Assembly (NCBI GenBank): GCA_020248945.1
Contig: JADCGQ010000081.1
Location: 1-35,453 of the forward strand
DNA length: 35,453 nucleotides
Reading direction: 5' to 3'
Source: Rubrivivax sp.
GTDB lineage: Bacteria > Pseudomonadota > Gammaproteobacteria > Burkholderiales > Burkholderiaceae_C
The notes beneath the pieces are model-generated. The model saw nothing but the letters and a program-made list of their open reading frames with translations, was not told where the DNA came from and ran no database searches. Numbering within the stretch: the first letter of the stretch is position 1; every line of letters begins with the position of its first letter. The position numbers and the translations under genes were made by a program. Shown here in pieces: positions 7,726 to 16,956 of this stretch.

Positions 7726-9825
7726 ATGATGACAGCGGATCTGCACCGGGTCTCGGTGGCCCTGGAGACACCCCGGCATGCCGCGCTCGGGGCCTGCCTC
7801 AGCTACCGGAGTGAGCAGCCGCTCGCGCCTGGAACGCTGCTCCGGGTGCCCCTGGGGCGCCGCGAGGTGCCGGGCCTGGTCTGGGACGCCGAACCCGCCG
7901 ACGCGCCTGCCCTGCCCGAGGGCAGCGAACTGCGGGAGGTGGCCGATGTGTTCGACGCATTGCCCCCGCTGCCGGCCGACTGGCGCGCGTTGGTGAATTT
8001 TGCCGCTGCGTACTACCAGCGCGGCGTCGGTGAGCTCGCCATGGCGGTGCTGCCGCCCGAGTTGCGCAAGATGGACAGCGCGGCGCTGGAGCGGCGCATC
8101 ACGCGGCTCAAGCAGCGCCCGGCGCCCGTGGCCGACGCTCAGGCGGGCACGGCGGCCGGCGCCGTACCGCCGGTGCTGGCGGCCGATCAGCTCGCCGCGC
8201 TCGAGGCCATCGCGGCGGGCGTTGCCAGCGCCGACAGCCGCCCGCTGCTGCTGCACGGCGTTACCGGCAGCGGCAAGACCGAGGTGTACCTGCACGCCGC
8301 CGCCGATGCGCTGGCGCGCGGGCAGCAGGCGCTGGTGCTGGTGCCCGAGATCAACCTGACGCCGCAGCTCGAGGCGCGTTTCGCGGCGCGGTTTCCGGGC
8401 CGCGTGCTGGTCAGCCTGCACAGCGGCCTCACGCCGGCGCAGCGCTTGCGCCATTGGCTGCTGGCGCACCTGGGCCTGGCCGATCTGGTGCTGGGCACGC
8501 GGCTGGCCATCTTTGCGCCGCTGCCGCGGCTGGGCCTGATCGTCGTCGACGAGGAACACGACCCCTCGTTCAAGCAGCAGGAGGGCGCGCGCTACTCGGC
8601 GCGCGACCTCGCCGTCTGGCGCGCCCACCAGCGTGGCGTGCCGGTGCTGCTGGGCTCGGCCACGCCCTCGCTCGAGACCTGGCACCGCGTGCAGCAGGGC
8701 CGCTACCGGCGCGTGCCGCTGGCGCAGCGCATCGGCGGCGGTGCGATGCCACGCGTGCGGCTGCTCGACATGGGCCGGCTGCCCAAGGCGCCCGGTGGCG
8801 AACGCGTGCTGGCGCCGCAGTTGCTGCTGGCCATCGAGCAGCGCATCGCGCGCGGCGAGCAGAGCCTGTTGCTGCTCAACCGCCGCGGCTACGCGCCGGT
8901 GCTGCAGTGCGGCGCCTGCGGCTGGAAGAGCGGCTGCCCGCACTGCAGCGCCTGGCGCGTGTTCCACAAGGGCGACCGCACGCTGCGCTGCCACCACTGC
9001 GGCTACACCGAGCGCGTGCCGCGCGCCTGCCCCGACTGCGGCAACCTCGACATCGCGCCCGTGGGCCGCGGCACCGAGAAGCTGGCCGAGCAGATCGGCG
9101 CGCTGCTGCCTGCGGCGCGCGTGGCACGCATCGACGCCGACACCACGCGCGGCGCCGGCATGCTCGAGCAGCAGCTGGCCGCCATGCACGCAGGCGAGGT
9201 GGATGTGCTGGTGGGCACGCAGATGGTGGCCAAGGGCCACGACTTCCGCCGCGTCACGCTGGTGGCCGCGGTCAACCCCGACAGCGGCCTGTTCAGCAGC
9301 GACTTCCGCGCGCCCGAGCGACTGTTCGCGCTGCTGATGCAGGCCGCTGGCCGCGCCGGCCGCGACGCCGCGCAGGCCGCGGCCAGCGAGATGTGGGTGC
9401 AGACCTGGAACCCGGGCCACCCGCTGTATGCCGCTCTGGTGGCGCACGACTACGAGCGCTTCGCCACGCAGCAGCTGGCCGAGCGCGAGGCCGCCGGCCT
9501 GCCGCCGTTTGCGGCGCTGGCGCTGATCCGCGCCGATGCCAAGACGGCGGCTGTGGCGCAGGCTTTCCTGGCCGAGGGCGCGGCGGAAGCGGAGGACCTG
9601 GCACGCGAGCTCGGCCTGGATGGCGCCGTGCGCGTGTACCGCCCGGTGCCGCCGCCGGTGGCCAAGGTGGCCGATGTCGAGCGCATGCAGCTGCTGCTGG
9701 AGTCGGCCTCGCGCGTGGCGCTGCAGCGGCTGCTGGCCGGCTGGTTGCCGCGCCTCGACGAGCTCAAGGCGCGGCACAAGGGCCTGCTTCGCTGGGCCAT
9801 CGACGTCGACCCCGTGGCGATCTGA
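7726..9825 (+). CDS. priA: Primosomal protein N' (PriA helicase)
   Basis: A 699-residue 3'-to-5' DNA helicase that restarts stalled replication forks by loading the replicative helicase. An N-terminal DNA-binding domain is followed by the helicase core: Walker A GVTGSGKT with Lys184, and DEEH at 275-278. The zinc-binding insert has paired cysteines from about Cys395 (CGACGWKSGCPHC, then CHHCGY and CPDCGN). Later helicase motifs include VGTQMVAKGHDF and QAAGRAGR. Length is normal. The start is an ATGATG pair at 7726/7729 with only a weak GCGGA before it. Upstream lies a gap with a DnaA box and an inverted repeat. Confidence 0.97.
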   Translation: MMTADLHRVSVALETPRHAALGACLSYRSEQPLAPGTLLRVPLGRREVPGLVWDAEPADAPALPEGSELREVADVFDALPPLPADWRALVNFAAAYYQRGVGELAMAVLPPELRKMDSAALERRITRLKQRPAPVADAQAGTAAGAVPPVLAADQLAALEAIAAGVASADSRPLLLHGVTGSGKTEVYLHAAADALARGQQALVLVPEINLTPQLEARFAARFPGRVLVSLHSGLTPAQRLRHWLLAHLGLADLVLGTRLAIFAPLPRLGLIVVDEEHDPSFKQQEGARYSARDLAVWRAHQRGVPVLLGSATPSLETWHRVQQGRYRRVPLAQRIGGGAMPRVRLLDMGRLPKAPGGERVLAPQLLLAIEQRIARGEQSLLLLNRRGYAPVLQCGACGWKSGCPHCSAWRVFHKGDRTLRCHHCGYTERVPRACPDCGNLDIAPVGRGTEKLAEQIGALLPAARVARIDADTTRGAGMLEQQLAAMHAGEVDVLVGTQMVAKGHDFRRVTLVAAVNPDSGLFSSDFRAPERLFALLMQAAGRAGRDAAQAAASEMWVQTWNPGHPLYAALVAHDYERFATQQLAEREAAGLPPFAALALIRADAKTAAVAQAFLAEGAAEAEDLARELGLDGAVRVYRPVPPPVAKVADVERMQLLLESASRVALQRLLAGWLPRLDELKARHKGLLRWAIDVDPVAI

Positions 9826-9828
9826 ACA

Positions 9829-9905
9829 GGCCCCCAAGCTCGCTCACGCTCGCTACCCCCCGAGGGGGCCGCCCGCCAGCGGTCCGGCGTAGCCGGTCCC
9901 GCGGC
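9829..9905. repeat. Intergenic GC-rich hairpin repeat between priA and comM
   Basis: The gap between the convergent genes priA and comM is filled by a compact element. It contains CGCTCACGCTCGC, a five-base C/G hairpin (9856-9860 with 9864-9868), and an eight-base stem with one mismatch (9881-9888 with 9892-9899, loop GTA). Similar short elements with a C-run/G-run hairpin are common between genes in Comamonadaceae-type genomes, as I recall them. It may act as a two-way terminator. Only one copy is in this window. Confidence 0.5.
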
Positions 9906-9916
9906 GGTGGCTGGGC

Positions 9917-11446
9917 TCAGTGTCCTGGCAACACCCGCTGCAGTTGCAGCGCTTCGGCCGCATGCACGAGGCCGATGCGTTCGGCGCCGGCCAGATCGGC
10001 GATCGTGCGCGCCACCTTCAGGCAGCGGTGCAGCCGGCGGCCGCTCCAGCCCAGCCGCGTGGCGGCTTGCCGCACGAAGCGCTCGGCGGCCTCGTCGAGC
10101 ACACACAGCCCGTCGATGCGCCCGGCCGCCAGGCGCGCGTTGGGCTCACCCTGCCGATCGAGCTGCCGCTGCCAGGCGGCCGCCACCCGTGCCGCCACCA
10201 CCGCCGACGGCTCGCCGGCCGGCGCTGCCAGCAGCTCCTCGGGGCTGGCGGCCAGCACCTCGACCTGCAGGTCGATGCGGTCGAGCAACGGCCCCGACAG
10301 CCGGCCCTGGTAGCGCGCCACCGCCTCGGGCGTGCAGCGGCAGGCGCGGCCGATGCGGCTGCCGCTGCCGAGCCAGCCACAAGGGCAGGGGTTCATCGCT
10401 GCGACGAGCTGGAAGCGCGCCGGAAACCGCGCCTGCCGCGCCGCGCGCGAGATGGTCACGTAGCCGGTTTCGAGCGGCTCGCGCAGCGCCTCGAGCGCAG
10501 CGCGCGGGAACTCGGGCGTCTCGTCGAGGAACAGCACCCCGCCGTGGGCCAGCGAGATCTCGCCCGGCCGCGGCGGCGAGCCGCCACCCACCAGCGCCGC
10601 CGCGCTGGCCGTGTGGTGCGGCGCGCGCACCGGCCGCTGGCCGCTGTCGGCCGTGCTGTCGTCGGCCCCCGACCGCAACCCGGCCACGGCCGCCGCCGCC
10701 AGCGCCTCGGCCTCGTCCAGCGGCGGCAGCAGCCCGGCCAGCCGCTCGGCGAGCATCGACTTGCCGCTGCCCGGCGGCCCCACCATCAGCAGGCTGTGGC
10801 CGCCGGCGGCGGCGATCTCCAGTGCTCGCTTGGCGGCGGCCTGGCCCTTCACGTCGCGCAGATCGGGCCACAGGCGGGCTGCCGCGGCTGCCGGTGGCTG
10901 GGCGCGCGGCAGCGGCATTGCCGCCTCGCCCGGCACCAGGGACGCCACCACCTGCGCCAGCGTGGCGGCCGAGCGCACGTCGATATCCCAGACTCTGGCA
11001 GCCGAGCGGGCGCTCACATCCGGCAGCACGAGCGTGTGCGTGGGCGCATCGGCCCGCAGCGCCAGCGCCAGCGCCAGGGCGCCCCGCACCGGGCGCAGGG
11101 CACCGGCCAGCGAAAGCTCGCCGGCCCATTCGGCCGCATCCAGCCGCGCCACGTCCAGCTGCCCGGCTGCGGCCAGGATGCCCAGCGCGATCGGCAGGTC
11201 GAAGCGGCCGCTCTCCTTGGGCAGATCGGCCGGCGCCAGGTTGACGGTGATGCGCCTGTTGTGCGGGAACTCGAAGCCACTGGCCTGCAGCGCGGCGCGC
11301 ACCCGCTCGCGCGACTCCTTCACCTCGGTGTCGGCCAAGCCCACCAGCGTGAAGCTGGGCAGGCCGTTGGCCAGTTGCACCTCCACCTGCACCGGCGGCG
11401 CGTTCAGCCCGTCCAGCGCCCGGCTCCGAACCACGGCCAGCGACAT
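9917..11446 (-). CDS. comM: YifB/ComM family Mg-chelatase-like AAA+ ATPase
   Basis: A 509-residue ComM/YifB protein. The N-terminal Lon-protease-like domain is recognised by GLPSFTLVGLADTEVKESRERV. The AAA+ module has Walker A GPPGSGKS at residues 223-230, Walker B GVLFLDE near 305, and a Mg-chelatase C-terminal domain. The zinc-like CPCGWLGS motif is present. In naturally competent bacteria ComM is a hexameric helicase that extends branch migration of incoming DNA during transformation; many non-competent species also carry it. The start is fixed by a strong AGGAGGG ribosome binding site. It is convergent with priA and divergent from glnK. Confidence 0.93.
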   Translation of the reverse strand: MSLAVVRSRALDGLNAPPVQVEVQLANGLPSFTLVGLADTEVKESRERVRAALQASGFEFPHNRRITVNLAPADLPKESGRFDLPIALGILAAAGQLDVARLDAAEWAGELSLAGALRPVRGALALALALRADAPTHTLVLPDVSARSAARVWDIDVRSAATLAQVVASLVPGEAAMPLPRAQPPAAAAARLWPDLRDVKGQAAAKRALEIAAAGGHSLLMVGPPGSGKSMLAERLAGLLPPLDEAEALAAAAVAGLRSGADDSTADSGQRPVRAPHHTASAAALVGGGSPPRPGEISLAHGGVLFLDETPEFPRAALEALREPLETGYVTISRAARQARFPARFQLVAAMNPCPCGWLGSGSRIGRACRCTPEAVARYQGRLSGPLLDRIDLQVEVLAASPEELLAAPAGEPSAVVAARVAAAWQRQLDRQGEPNARLAAGRIDGLCVLDEAAERFVRQAATRLGWSGRRLHRCLKVARTIADLAGAERIGLVHAAEALQLQRVLPGH

Positions 11447-11452
11447 CGTCTT

Positions 11453-11459
11453 CCCTCCT
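11453..11459 (-). promoter_or_regulatory. Strong ribosome binding site of comM
   Basis: AGGAGGG on the minus strand lies six bases before the comM ATG. It fixes the start of that gene and rules out longer frames that run into the glnK region. Confidence 0.8.
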
Positions 11460-11487
11460 GTTCATGCAGGAGCCGATGGTCGATTGC

Positions 11488-11502
11488 GCACCGCGAACGT
11501 GC
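11488..11502 (+). promoter_or_regulatory. NtrC-like binding site 1
   Basis: The site has the half-sites GCAC and GTGC spaced by seven bases, the core of the NtrC consensus TGCACC-N5-GGTGCA. Its centre is about 145 bases before the predicted sigma-54 start site. It is the upstream member of a pair spaced 18 bases centre to centre. Confidence 0.6.
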
Positions 11503-11505
11503 ATC

Positions 11506-11520
11506 GCACCAAATGTGTGC
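11506..11520 (+). promoter_or_regulatory. NtrC-like binding site 2
   Basis: A second GCAC-N7-GTGC dyad (GCACCAAATGTGTGC) lies three bases after the first. Its centre is about 127 bases before the predicted sigma-54 start. Paired upstream sites at this range are typical of NtrC enhancers, which activate at a distance by looping. Confidence 0.65.
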
Positions 11521-11613
11521 ACACTGAGGGGCGAGCGAGCCGGGTGCCCTCGTTCGGGGGAGCCGCCGTGCCCTAGGCGGGGAAACAGGCCCGGGTTCGG
11601 CTTTGGCCCGGCG

Positions 11614-11628
11614 TGGCACAGGCCTTGC
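11614..11628 (+). promoter_or_regulatory. Sigma-54 promoter of glnK-amtB
   Basis: TGGCACAGGCCTTGC matches the -24/-12 consensus TGGCAC-N5-TTGC at every fixed position. Transcription would start near 11640, giving a leader of about 105 bases before glnK. With the two upstream NtrC-like dyads this predicts induction under nitrogen limitation. Confidence 0.85.
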
Positions 11629-11733
11629 AAACCAGCCCCGCAACGGTGGTTGGAGGGCGGGACGGTTCGTCGTCCGCCGCGCCGTGGGTCTGTGCCCACA
11701 CGATGGGATCTTTTGTCTGGTTTGCGACTTTGA

Positions 11734-12084
<351 letters not shown>

Positions 12085-12134
12085 TGCGCGCCGCTGCCCT
12101 GGCTCGCGAGCTGAGTCCCCCGAAAGAAGACCTC

Positions 12135-13634
12135 ATGAAGAAACTTCTCACCACCTTCCTGGCCGGCGTGCTGCTGGCCTTTGCCAGCCTGCTGCTCAGC
12201 GGCACGGCATTTGCGCAGGCCGCATCCGCGCCGGCCGCGGCAGCATCGGCTGCCGTGGTCGCTGCGCCGGCCGAAGCCGCGTCGGCGCCGGCTGCAGCAG
12301 CTCCGGCCGCCGCCGCCACGCCGGTGCCCAACAAGGGCGACACGGCATTCATGACCATCGCCACGGCGCTGGTCATCATGATGACGATCCCCGGCCTGGC
12401 GCTGTTCTACGGCGGCCTGGTGCGCAGCAAGAACATCCTGTCGGTGCTGATGCAGGTGTTCTGCGTCTTCTGCCTGATCTCGGTGCTGTGGGTCGTGTAC
12501 GGCTACTCGCTGGCCTTCACTGCCAGCAACCCGTACATCGGCGGCCTGAGCAAGATGTTCCTGGGCGGCGTGACGCCCGAGTCCATCGCCGCCACGTTCA
12601 GCAAGGGCGTCTACATCCCCGAACTCACCTTCGTGGCCTTCCAGGGCACCTTCGCGGCCATCACCACGGCGCTGATCGTCGGTGCCTTCGCCGAGCGCAT
12701 GAAGTTCTCGGCGGTGCTGCTGTTCTCGGTGATCTGGTTCACCTTCGCCTACCTGCCGATCGCGCACATGGTCTGGTACTGGGACGGCCCGGACGCCATC
12801 ACCGACGCCGCCAGCCTGGCCACCGTGACGGCCAATGCCGGCGCGCTGTGGGCCAAGGGCGCGCTCGACTTCGCCGGTGGCACCGTGGTGCACATCAACG
12901 CCGCCATCGCCGGCCTGGTGGGTGCCTATGTGGTGGGCAAGCGCATCGGCTACGGCAAGGAAGCCATGGCGCCGCACAGCCTGCCGCTGACAATGATCGG
13001 CGCGTCGATGCTGTGGGTGGGCTGGTTCGGCTTCAACGCCGGCTCCAACCTCGAAGCCAACGGCATCTCGGCGCTGGCCTTCATCAACACCGTGGTTGCC
13101 ACGGCTGCGGCGACGCTGTCCTGGATCGCGGCCGAAGCGCTGATGCGCGGCAAGGCCTCGATGCTGGGTGCGGCCTCGGGTGCGGTGGCGGGCCTGGTGG
13201 CCATCACGCCGGCTTGCGGCTTCGTGGGTGTCGGTGGCGCGCTGGTCATCGGCCTGATCGCCGGTGTGGTGTGCCTGTGGGGCGTGAACGGCCTGAAGAA
13301 GATGCTGGGCGCTGACGACTCGCTCGACGTCTTCGGCGTGCACGGCGTCGGCGGCATCCTGGGTGCGTTGCTGACTGGCGTGTTCGCCAGCCCCAGCCTC
13401 GGTGGCACCGGCATCTGCGACTACGTGGCCAACACCTGCGGCAGCTTCGGTGGCATCGGGTCGCAGGTCTGGATCCAGCTGCAGGGCGTGATCTACACGA
13501 TCATCATCTCCGGCGTGGTGGCCTTCATCGCCTTCAAGATCGTCGACCTGACCATCGGCCTGCGTGTGGCCGAAGACGAAGAGCGCGAAGGCCTGGACAT
13601 CGCCAGCCACGGCGAGACGGCCTACAACAAGTGA
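12135..13634 (+). CDS. amtB: Ammonium transporter AmtB
   Basis: A 499-residue Amt channel of the inner membrane. Residues 1-29 form a signal peptide ending FAQA. An Ala/Pro-rich linker of about 45 residues follows, then the eleven-span Amt core. The pore twin histidines are visible in GGTVVHINAAIAG and FGVHGVGGILG. FYGGLVRSKN marks the first core helices. It takes up ammonium when the supply is low and is gated by GlnK. I chose ATG 12135, preceded by a purine-rich GAAAGAAGA, because it begins the signal peptide. The in-frame ATG at 12084 would place 17 residues ahead of it. Two strong hairpins follow the gene. Confidence 0.95.
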   Translation: MKKLLTTFLAGVLLAFASLLLSGTAFAQAASAPAAAASAAVVAAPAEAASAPAAAAPAAAATPVPNKGDTAFMTIATALVIMMTIPGLALFYGGLVRSKNILSVLMQVFCVFCLISVLWVVYGYSLAFTASNPYIGGLSKMFLGGVTPESIAATFSKGVYIPELTFVAFQGTFAAITTALIVGAFAERMKFSAVLLFSVIWFTFAYLPIAHMVWYWDGPDAITDAASLATVTANAGALWAKGALDFAGGTVVHINAAIAGLVGAYVVGKRIGYGKEAMAPHSLPLTMIGASMLWVGWFGFNAGSNLEANGISALAFINTVVATAAATLSWIAAEALMRGKASMLGAASGAVAGLVAITPACGFVGVGGALVIGLIAGVVCLWGVNGLKKMLGADDSLDVFGVHGVGGILGALLTGVFASPSLGGTGICDYVANTCGSFGGIGSQVWIQLQGVIYTIIISGVVAFIAFKIVDLTIGLRVAEDEEREGLDIASHGETAYNK

Positions 13635-13645
13635 TGAACGGACAT

Positions 13646-13666
13646 CCGGCGCGCTGAGCGCGCCGG
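13646..13666 (+). terminator. Hairpin after amtB
   Basis: A perfect 9-bp GC stem (13646-13654 with 13658-13666) closed by a TGA loop lies 11 bases after the amtB stop. No T-run follows, so by itself it may pause transcription or protect the mRNA end. Confidence 0.55.
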
Positions 13667-13676
13667 CGTCAACCGA

Positions 13677-13710
13677 CGGGGCCCGTGCTGCGCACGAGGC
13701 CCCGTTCCTC
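13677..13710 (+). terminator. Probable intrinsic terminator after amtB
   Basis: A 12-bp stem with one bulged A (13677-13688 with 13692-13704) and a three-base TGC loop is followed by TTCCTCC. The downstream pyrimidine tract is short of T, which is common in genomes this rich in GC. With the hairpin just before it, it should separate glnK-amtB from gshA. Confidence 0.65.
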
Positions 13711-13774
13711 CATCTGGGCGGCCCTCTGGACGGCGGTGATTTGGGCGGAGAATGGCCCGTCTGACGAGGTGATC

Positions 13775-15067
13775 ATGGTTCCGCATCTGACGACTGCCCT
13801 GACGGGCCCCATCAACGAACTCGAGCAGCGCATCCTCGAGTCCATGCCCGCCGTCGAGCGCTGGTTCCGGCTCGAGTGGATGGAGCACACCCCGGCCTTC
13901 TACGCCGCGGTCGACCTGCGCAATGCCAGCTTCAAGCTGGCGCCGGTGTCGACCGACCTGTTCCCGGGCAGCTTCAACCACCTCACGCCCGAGATGCTGC
14001 CGCTGGCGGTGCAGGCAGCGATGGCGGCCATCGAGAAGATCTGCCCCGAGGCGCGCAACCTGCTCGTCGTGCCCGACGACGCCACCGACGACCCGTTCTA
14101 CCTGGCCAGCGTGCAGCGGCTGATGCAGATCTTCACGCAGGCCGGGCTGAACGTGCGCCTGGGCTCGGCCGATCCGGCCGTCACCAAGCCGGTGACGCTG
14201 GCCGTGCCCGAAGGCGGCGAGCTCACGCTGGAGCCGCTGCTGCGCAGCAAGACGCGCCTCGGGCTGAAGGACTTCGACCCCTGCACCATCCTGCTGAACA
14301 ACGATCTCGCGCACGGCATCCCGCGCGAGTTCCACAACCTGCACGAGCAGTACCTCTTGCCGCCGCTGCACGCCGGCTGGACCGTGCGCCGCAAGAGCCG
14401 CCACTTCGAGAGTTATGAAGAGGTGGCGAAGAAGTTCGCCAAGCTGCTGGGCATGGACCCCTGGCTCATCACGCCGATGCACAGCCGCTGCGGCGAGGTG
14501 GATTTCGACGACGCCGCGGGCCTGGACTGCGTGCGCGCCAATGTCGAGGCGGTGCTGGGCAAGGTGCGGCGCAAGTTCAAGGAATACGGCATCAACGAGC
14601 GGCCGTTCGTCGTCATCAAGGCCGACCACGGCAACCTCGGCCGTGGTGTCGTGACCGTGCGCGACGTGCGCGATCTGGCCGACGCCGTGGCGCTGCGCGG
14701 CCGCATGGGCCTGGCCAAGGACGGGCAGGCCATCACCGAGGTGCTCATTCAAGAGGGCGTGCCGAGCTACGAACGCGTGCACGGCGCGGTGGCCGAGCCG
14801 GTGGTCATGACGATGGACCGTTATGTCGTCGGCGGCTTCTACCGCGTGCACGCCGAGCGGGGCGCCGACGAAAACCTCGGCGGCCCGGGCTCGAGCTACG
14901 TGCCGCTGGCCTTTGCCGAAAGCAGCACGCTGCCCAAACCGGGCGCCAAGCCCGGGGCCAGCGCGCCGAACCGCTTCTACATGTACGGCGTGATGGGTCG
15001 GCTGGCGATGCTGGCCGCGGCCTACGAACTGGAAGCCACCGACCCCGAGGCCGAGAACTTCGAATGA
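13775..15067 (+). CDS. gshA: Glutamate-cysteine ligase, proteobacterial type
   Basis: A 430-residue enzyme that joins glutamate and cysteine using ATP, the first step of glutathione synthesis. It belongs to the Acidithiobacillus/Burkholderia type, distinct in sequence from E. coli GshA. Family marks include [15 protein letters not shown] at the start, [27 protein letters not shown] and [16 protein letters not shown]. The start is placed at ATG 13775, preceded by GAGGTGATC; the open frame runs up to 13685 through the terminator of amtB, which is not coding. The stop overlaps the kup start as ATGA, so the two are probably translated together. gshB, often next in related genomes, is not in this window. 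Confidence 0.93.
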   Translation: MVPHLTTALTGPINELEQRILESMPAVERWFRLEWMEHTPAFYAAVDLRNASFKLAPVSTDLFPGSFNHLTPEMLPLAVQAAMAAIEKICPEARNLLVVPDDATDDPFYLASVQRLMQIFTQAGLNVRLGSADPAVTKPVTLAVPEGGELTLEPLLRSKTRLGLKDFDPCTILLNNDLAHGIPREFHNLHEQYLLPPLHAGWTVRRKSRHFESYEEVAKKFAKLLGMDPWLITPMHSRCGEVDFDDAAGLDCVRANVEAVLGKVRRKFKEYGINERPFVVIKADHGNLGRGVVTVRDVRDLADAVALRGRMGLAKDGQAITEVLIQEGVPSYERVHGAVAEPVVMTMDRYVVGGFYRVHAERGADENLGGPGSSYVPLAFAESSTLPKPGAKPGASAPNRFYMYGVMGRLAMLAAAYELEATDPEAENFE

Positions 15068-16956
15068 GCGAAGCCGCGCCTGGCGGGCGCGCCGCGCTGC
15101 CGGCGCTGACGCTGGCCGCGATCGGCGTCGTCTACGGCGACATCGGCACCAGCCCGCTGTACGCGCTGAAGGAGGTGTTCGCGCACGGCCGCGTCGAGAT
15201 GACGCCCGATCACGTGCTGGGCATCCTGTCGCTGGTGTTCTGGACGATCACGGTCGTCGTCACGCTCAAGTACGTGACGCTGATCCTGCGCGCCGACAAC
15301 CACGGCGAAGGCGGCCTCATCGCCATGCTGGCGCTGGCCTCGCAGGCCGTGAAAGACCGCCCCGTGCTGCGCTCGCGCCTGCTGCTGCTGGGCATCTTCG
15401 GCACGGCCATCTTCTTCGGCGACGGCGTCATCACGCCCGCGATCAGCGTGCTGTCGGCGGTCGAGGGCCTGGAGGTGGCCGCACCCGGCCTGCACCGCTA
15501 CGTGGTGCCGGTGACGCTGCTGGTGCTGACGCTGCTGTTCGCGGCGCAGCGCTTCGGCACCGCGGTGGTGGGGCGCTGGTTCGGGCCCATCACGCTGGTC
15601 TGGTTCGGCGTGCTGGCGCTGCTGGGCGTGGTGCACATCCTGCGCAACCCGGGTGTGCTGGTGGCGCTGTCGCCGCACCACGCCCTGGGCTTCATCGTGG
15701 CCGAGCCCGGCGTGGCCTTTGTCGCCCTGGGTGCGATCGTGCTGTGCGTCACCGGGGCCGAGGCGCTGTACGCCGACCTCGGCCACTTCGGCAAGAAGCC
15801 GATCCGCCTGGCCTGGTTCTTCGTCGTCATGCCGGCGCTGCTGCTCAACTACTTCGGCCAGGGTGCGATGCTGCTGCAGCATCCCGAAAACGTGGCCAAC
15901 CCGTTCTACGAGATGGCGCCGCAGTGGGCGCTGTTCCCGCTCATCGGGCTGGCCACGGCGGCCACCGTCATCGCCTCGCAGGCGCTCATCACGGCGGCGT
16001 TTTCGGTCACCAAACAGGCGGTGCAGCTGGGCTACATCCCGCGGCTGCGGCTGCTGCACACCAGTGTGCGCGCCAGCGGGCAGATCTACATCCCGTTCGT
16101 CAACTGGAGCCTCTACGCCTGCGTCGTGTTCGCCGTGGTGGTGTTCGGCAGCAGCAGCGCGCTGGCCTCGGCCTACGGCATTGCGGTGACGATCGACATG
16201 ACCATCACCACGGTGATGACCTTCTTCGTCATCCGCTACGCCTGGAAGCTGCCGCTGGCGCTGTGCGTGGCCGCCACGGGCTGCTTCTTTGTCGTCGACA
16301 TCGTGTTCCTCGCGGCCAACATCGTGAAGGTGTTCGAAGGCGGTTGGTTCCCGCTGGCCATCGGCGGCGTGATGTTCGTGCTGATGACCACCTGGAAGGC
16401 CGGCCGGCGCCTGATGGCCGAGCGGCTGCGCGACGAGGCGCTGCAGCTCGTGCCCTTCATCGAGAGCCTGTTCATCGCGCCCCCGATCCGCGTGCCCGGC
16501 ACCGCGGTGTTCCTCAGCGCCGAGAAAGGCAGTACGCCCTTTGCGCTGCTGCACAACCTCAAGCACAACAAGGTGCTGCACGAGCAGAACCTGTTCGTCA
16601 CCGTCGAGCACCACGAGGTGCCCTGGATTGGCTTCGGCAAGCGCGTCGAGGTAGAGCCGCTGGGCCACGACTGCTGGCAGGTGACGCTGCACTTCGGCTT
16701 CAAGAACGAGCCCGACGTGCCCGAGGCGCTGAAGCTGCTCGCCGGCCGCGGCATCGTGCTCGACGACATGGAGACGAGCTACTTCCTCAGCCGCGACACC
16801 GTGATCCCCACGCACAGTGGTGCGGGTGCCCGGGCGATGGCGCTGTGGCGGGAAAAGCTCTTCGCCAGCATGCACCGCAACGCCGCGGGTGCTGCCGATT
16901 TCCTGCACCTGCCGACGAACCGCATCGTCGAACTCGGCACGAAAGTAGAGATCTGA
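15064..16956 (+). CDS. kup: Kup-type potassium uptake transporter
   Basis: A 630-residue inner membrane K+ transporter of the Kup/HAK/KT family, thought to work as a K+/H+ symporter. The N-terminal signature [19 protein letters not shown] is complete, and [20 protein letters not shown] follows. About twelve hydrophobic spans extend to residue 450, then a soluble C-terminal domain of about 170 residues. The ATG overlaps the gshA stop by four bases (ATGA). The stop TGA (16954-16956) directly abuts the stop of the convergent metH-like gene, so no terminator fits between them. Confidence 0.96.
   Translation: MSEAAPGGRAALPALTLAAIGVVYGDIGTSPLYALKEVFAHGRVEMTPDHVLGILSLVFWTITVVVTLKYVTLILRADNHGEGGLIAMLALASQAVKDRPVLRSRLLLLGIFGTAIFFGDGVITPAISVLSAVEGLEVAAPGLHRYVVPVTLLVLTLLFAAQRFGTAVVGRWFGPITLVWFGVLALLGVVHILRNPGVLVALSPHHALGFIVAEPGVAFVALGAIVLCVTGAEALYADLGHFGKKPIRLAWFFVVMPALLLNYFGQGAMLLQHPENVANPFYEMAPQWALFPLIGLATAATVIASQALITAAFSVTKQAVQLGYIPRLRLLHTSVRASGQIYIPFVNWSLYACVVFAVVVFGSSSALASAYGIAVTIDMTITTVMTFFVIRYAWKLPLALCVAATGCFFVVDIVFLAANIVKVFEGGWFPLAIGGVMFVLMTTWKAGRRLMAERLRDEALQLVPFIESLFIAPPIRVPGTAVFLSAEKGSTPFALLHNLKHNKVLHEQNLFVTVEHHEVPWIGFGKRVEVEPLGHDCWQVTLHFGFKNEPDVPEALKLLAGRGIVLDDMETSYFLSRDTVIPTHSGAGARAMALWREKLFASMHRNAAGAADFLHLPTNRIVELGTKVEI

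Noticed and set aside
7532..7729. 65-codon frame before priA, ending in an ATGA overlap with its start
   Set aside because: It would start at TTG inside one arm of the inverted repeat and lacks a ribosome binding site and family signal. The repeat and DnaA sites explain the sequence better.
7672..9837. Very long minus-strand open frame opposite priA
   Set aside because: It is antisense to a clear PriA gene and its translation is His/Gln/Arg/Ala-rich without any family motif. Such frames are a by-product of strong G/C use at codon third positions.
15022..16908. Long minus-strand open frame opposite kup
   Set aside because: It is an antisense frame rich in Gln, His and Arg. The kup reading is complete and matches its family throughout.
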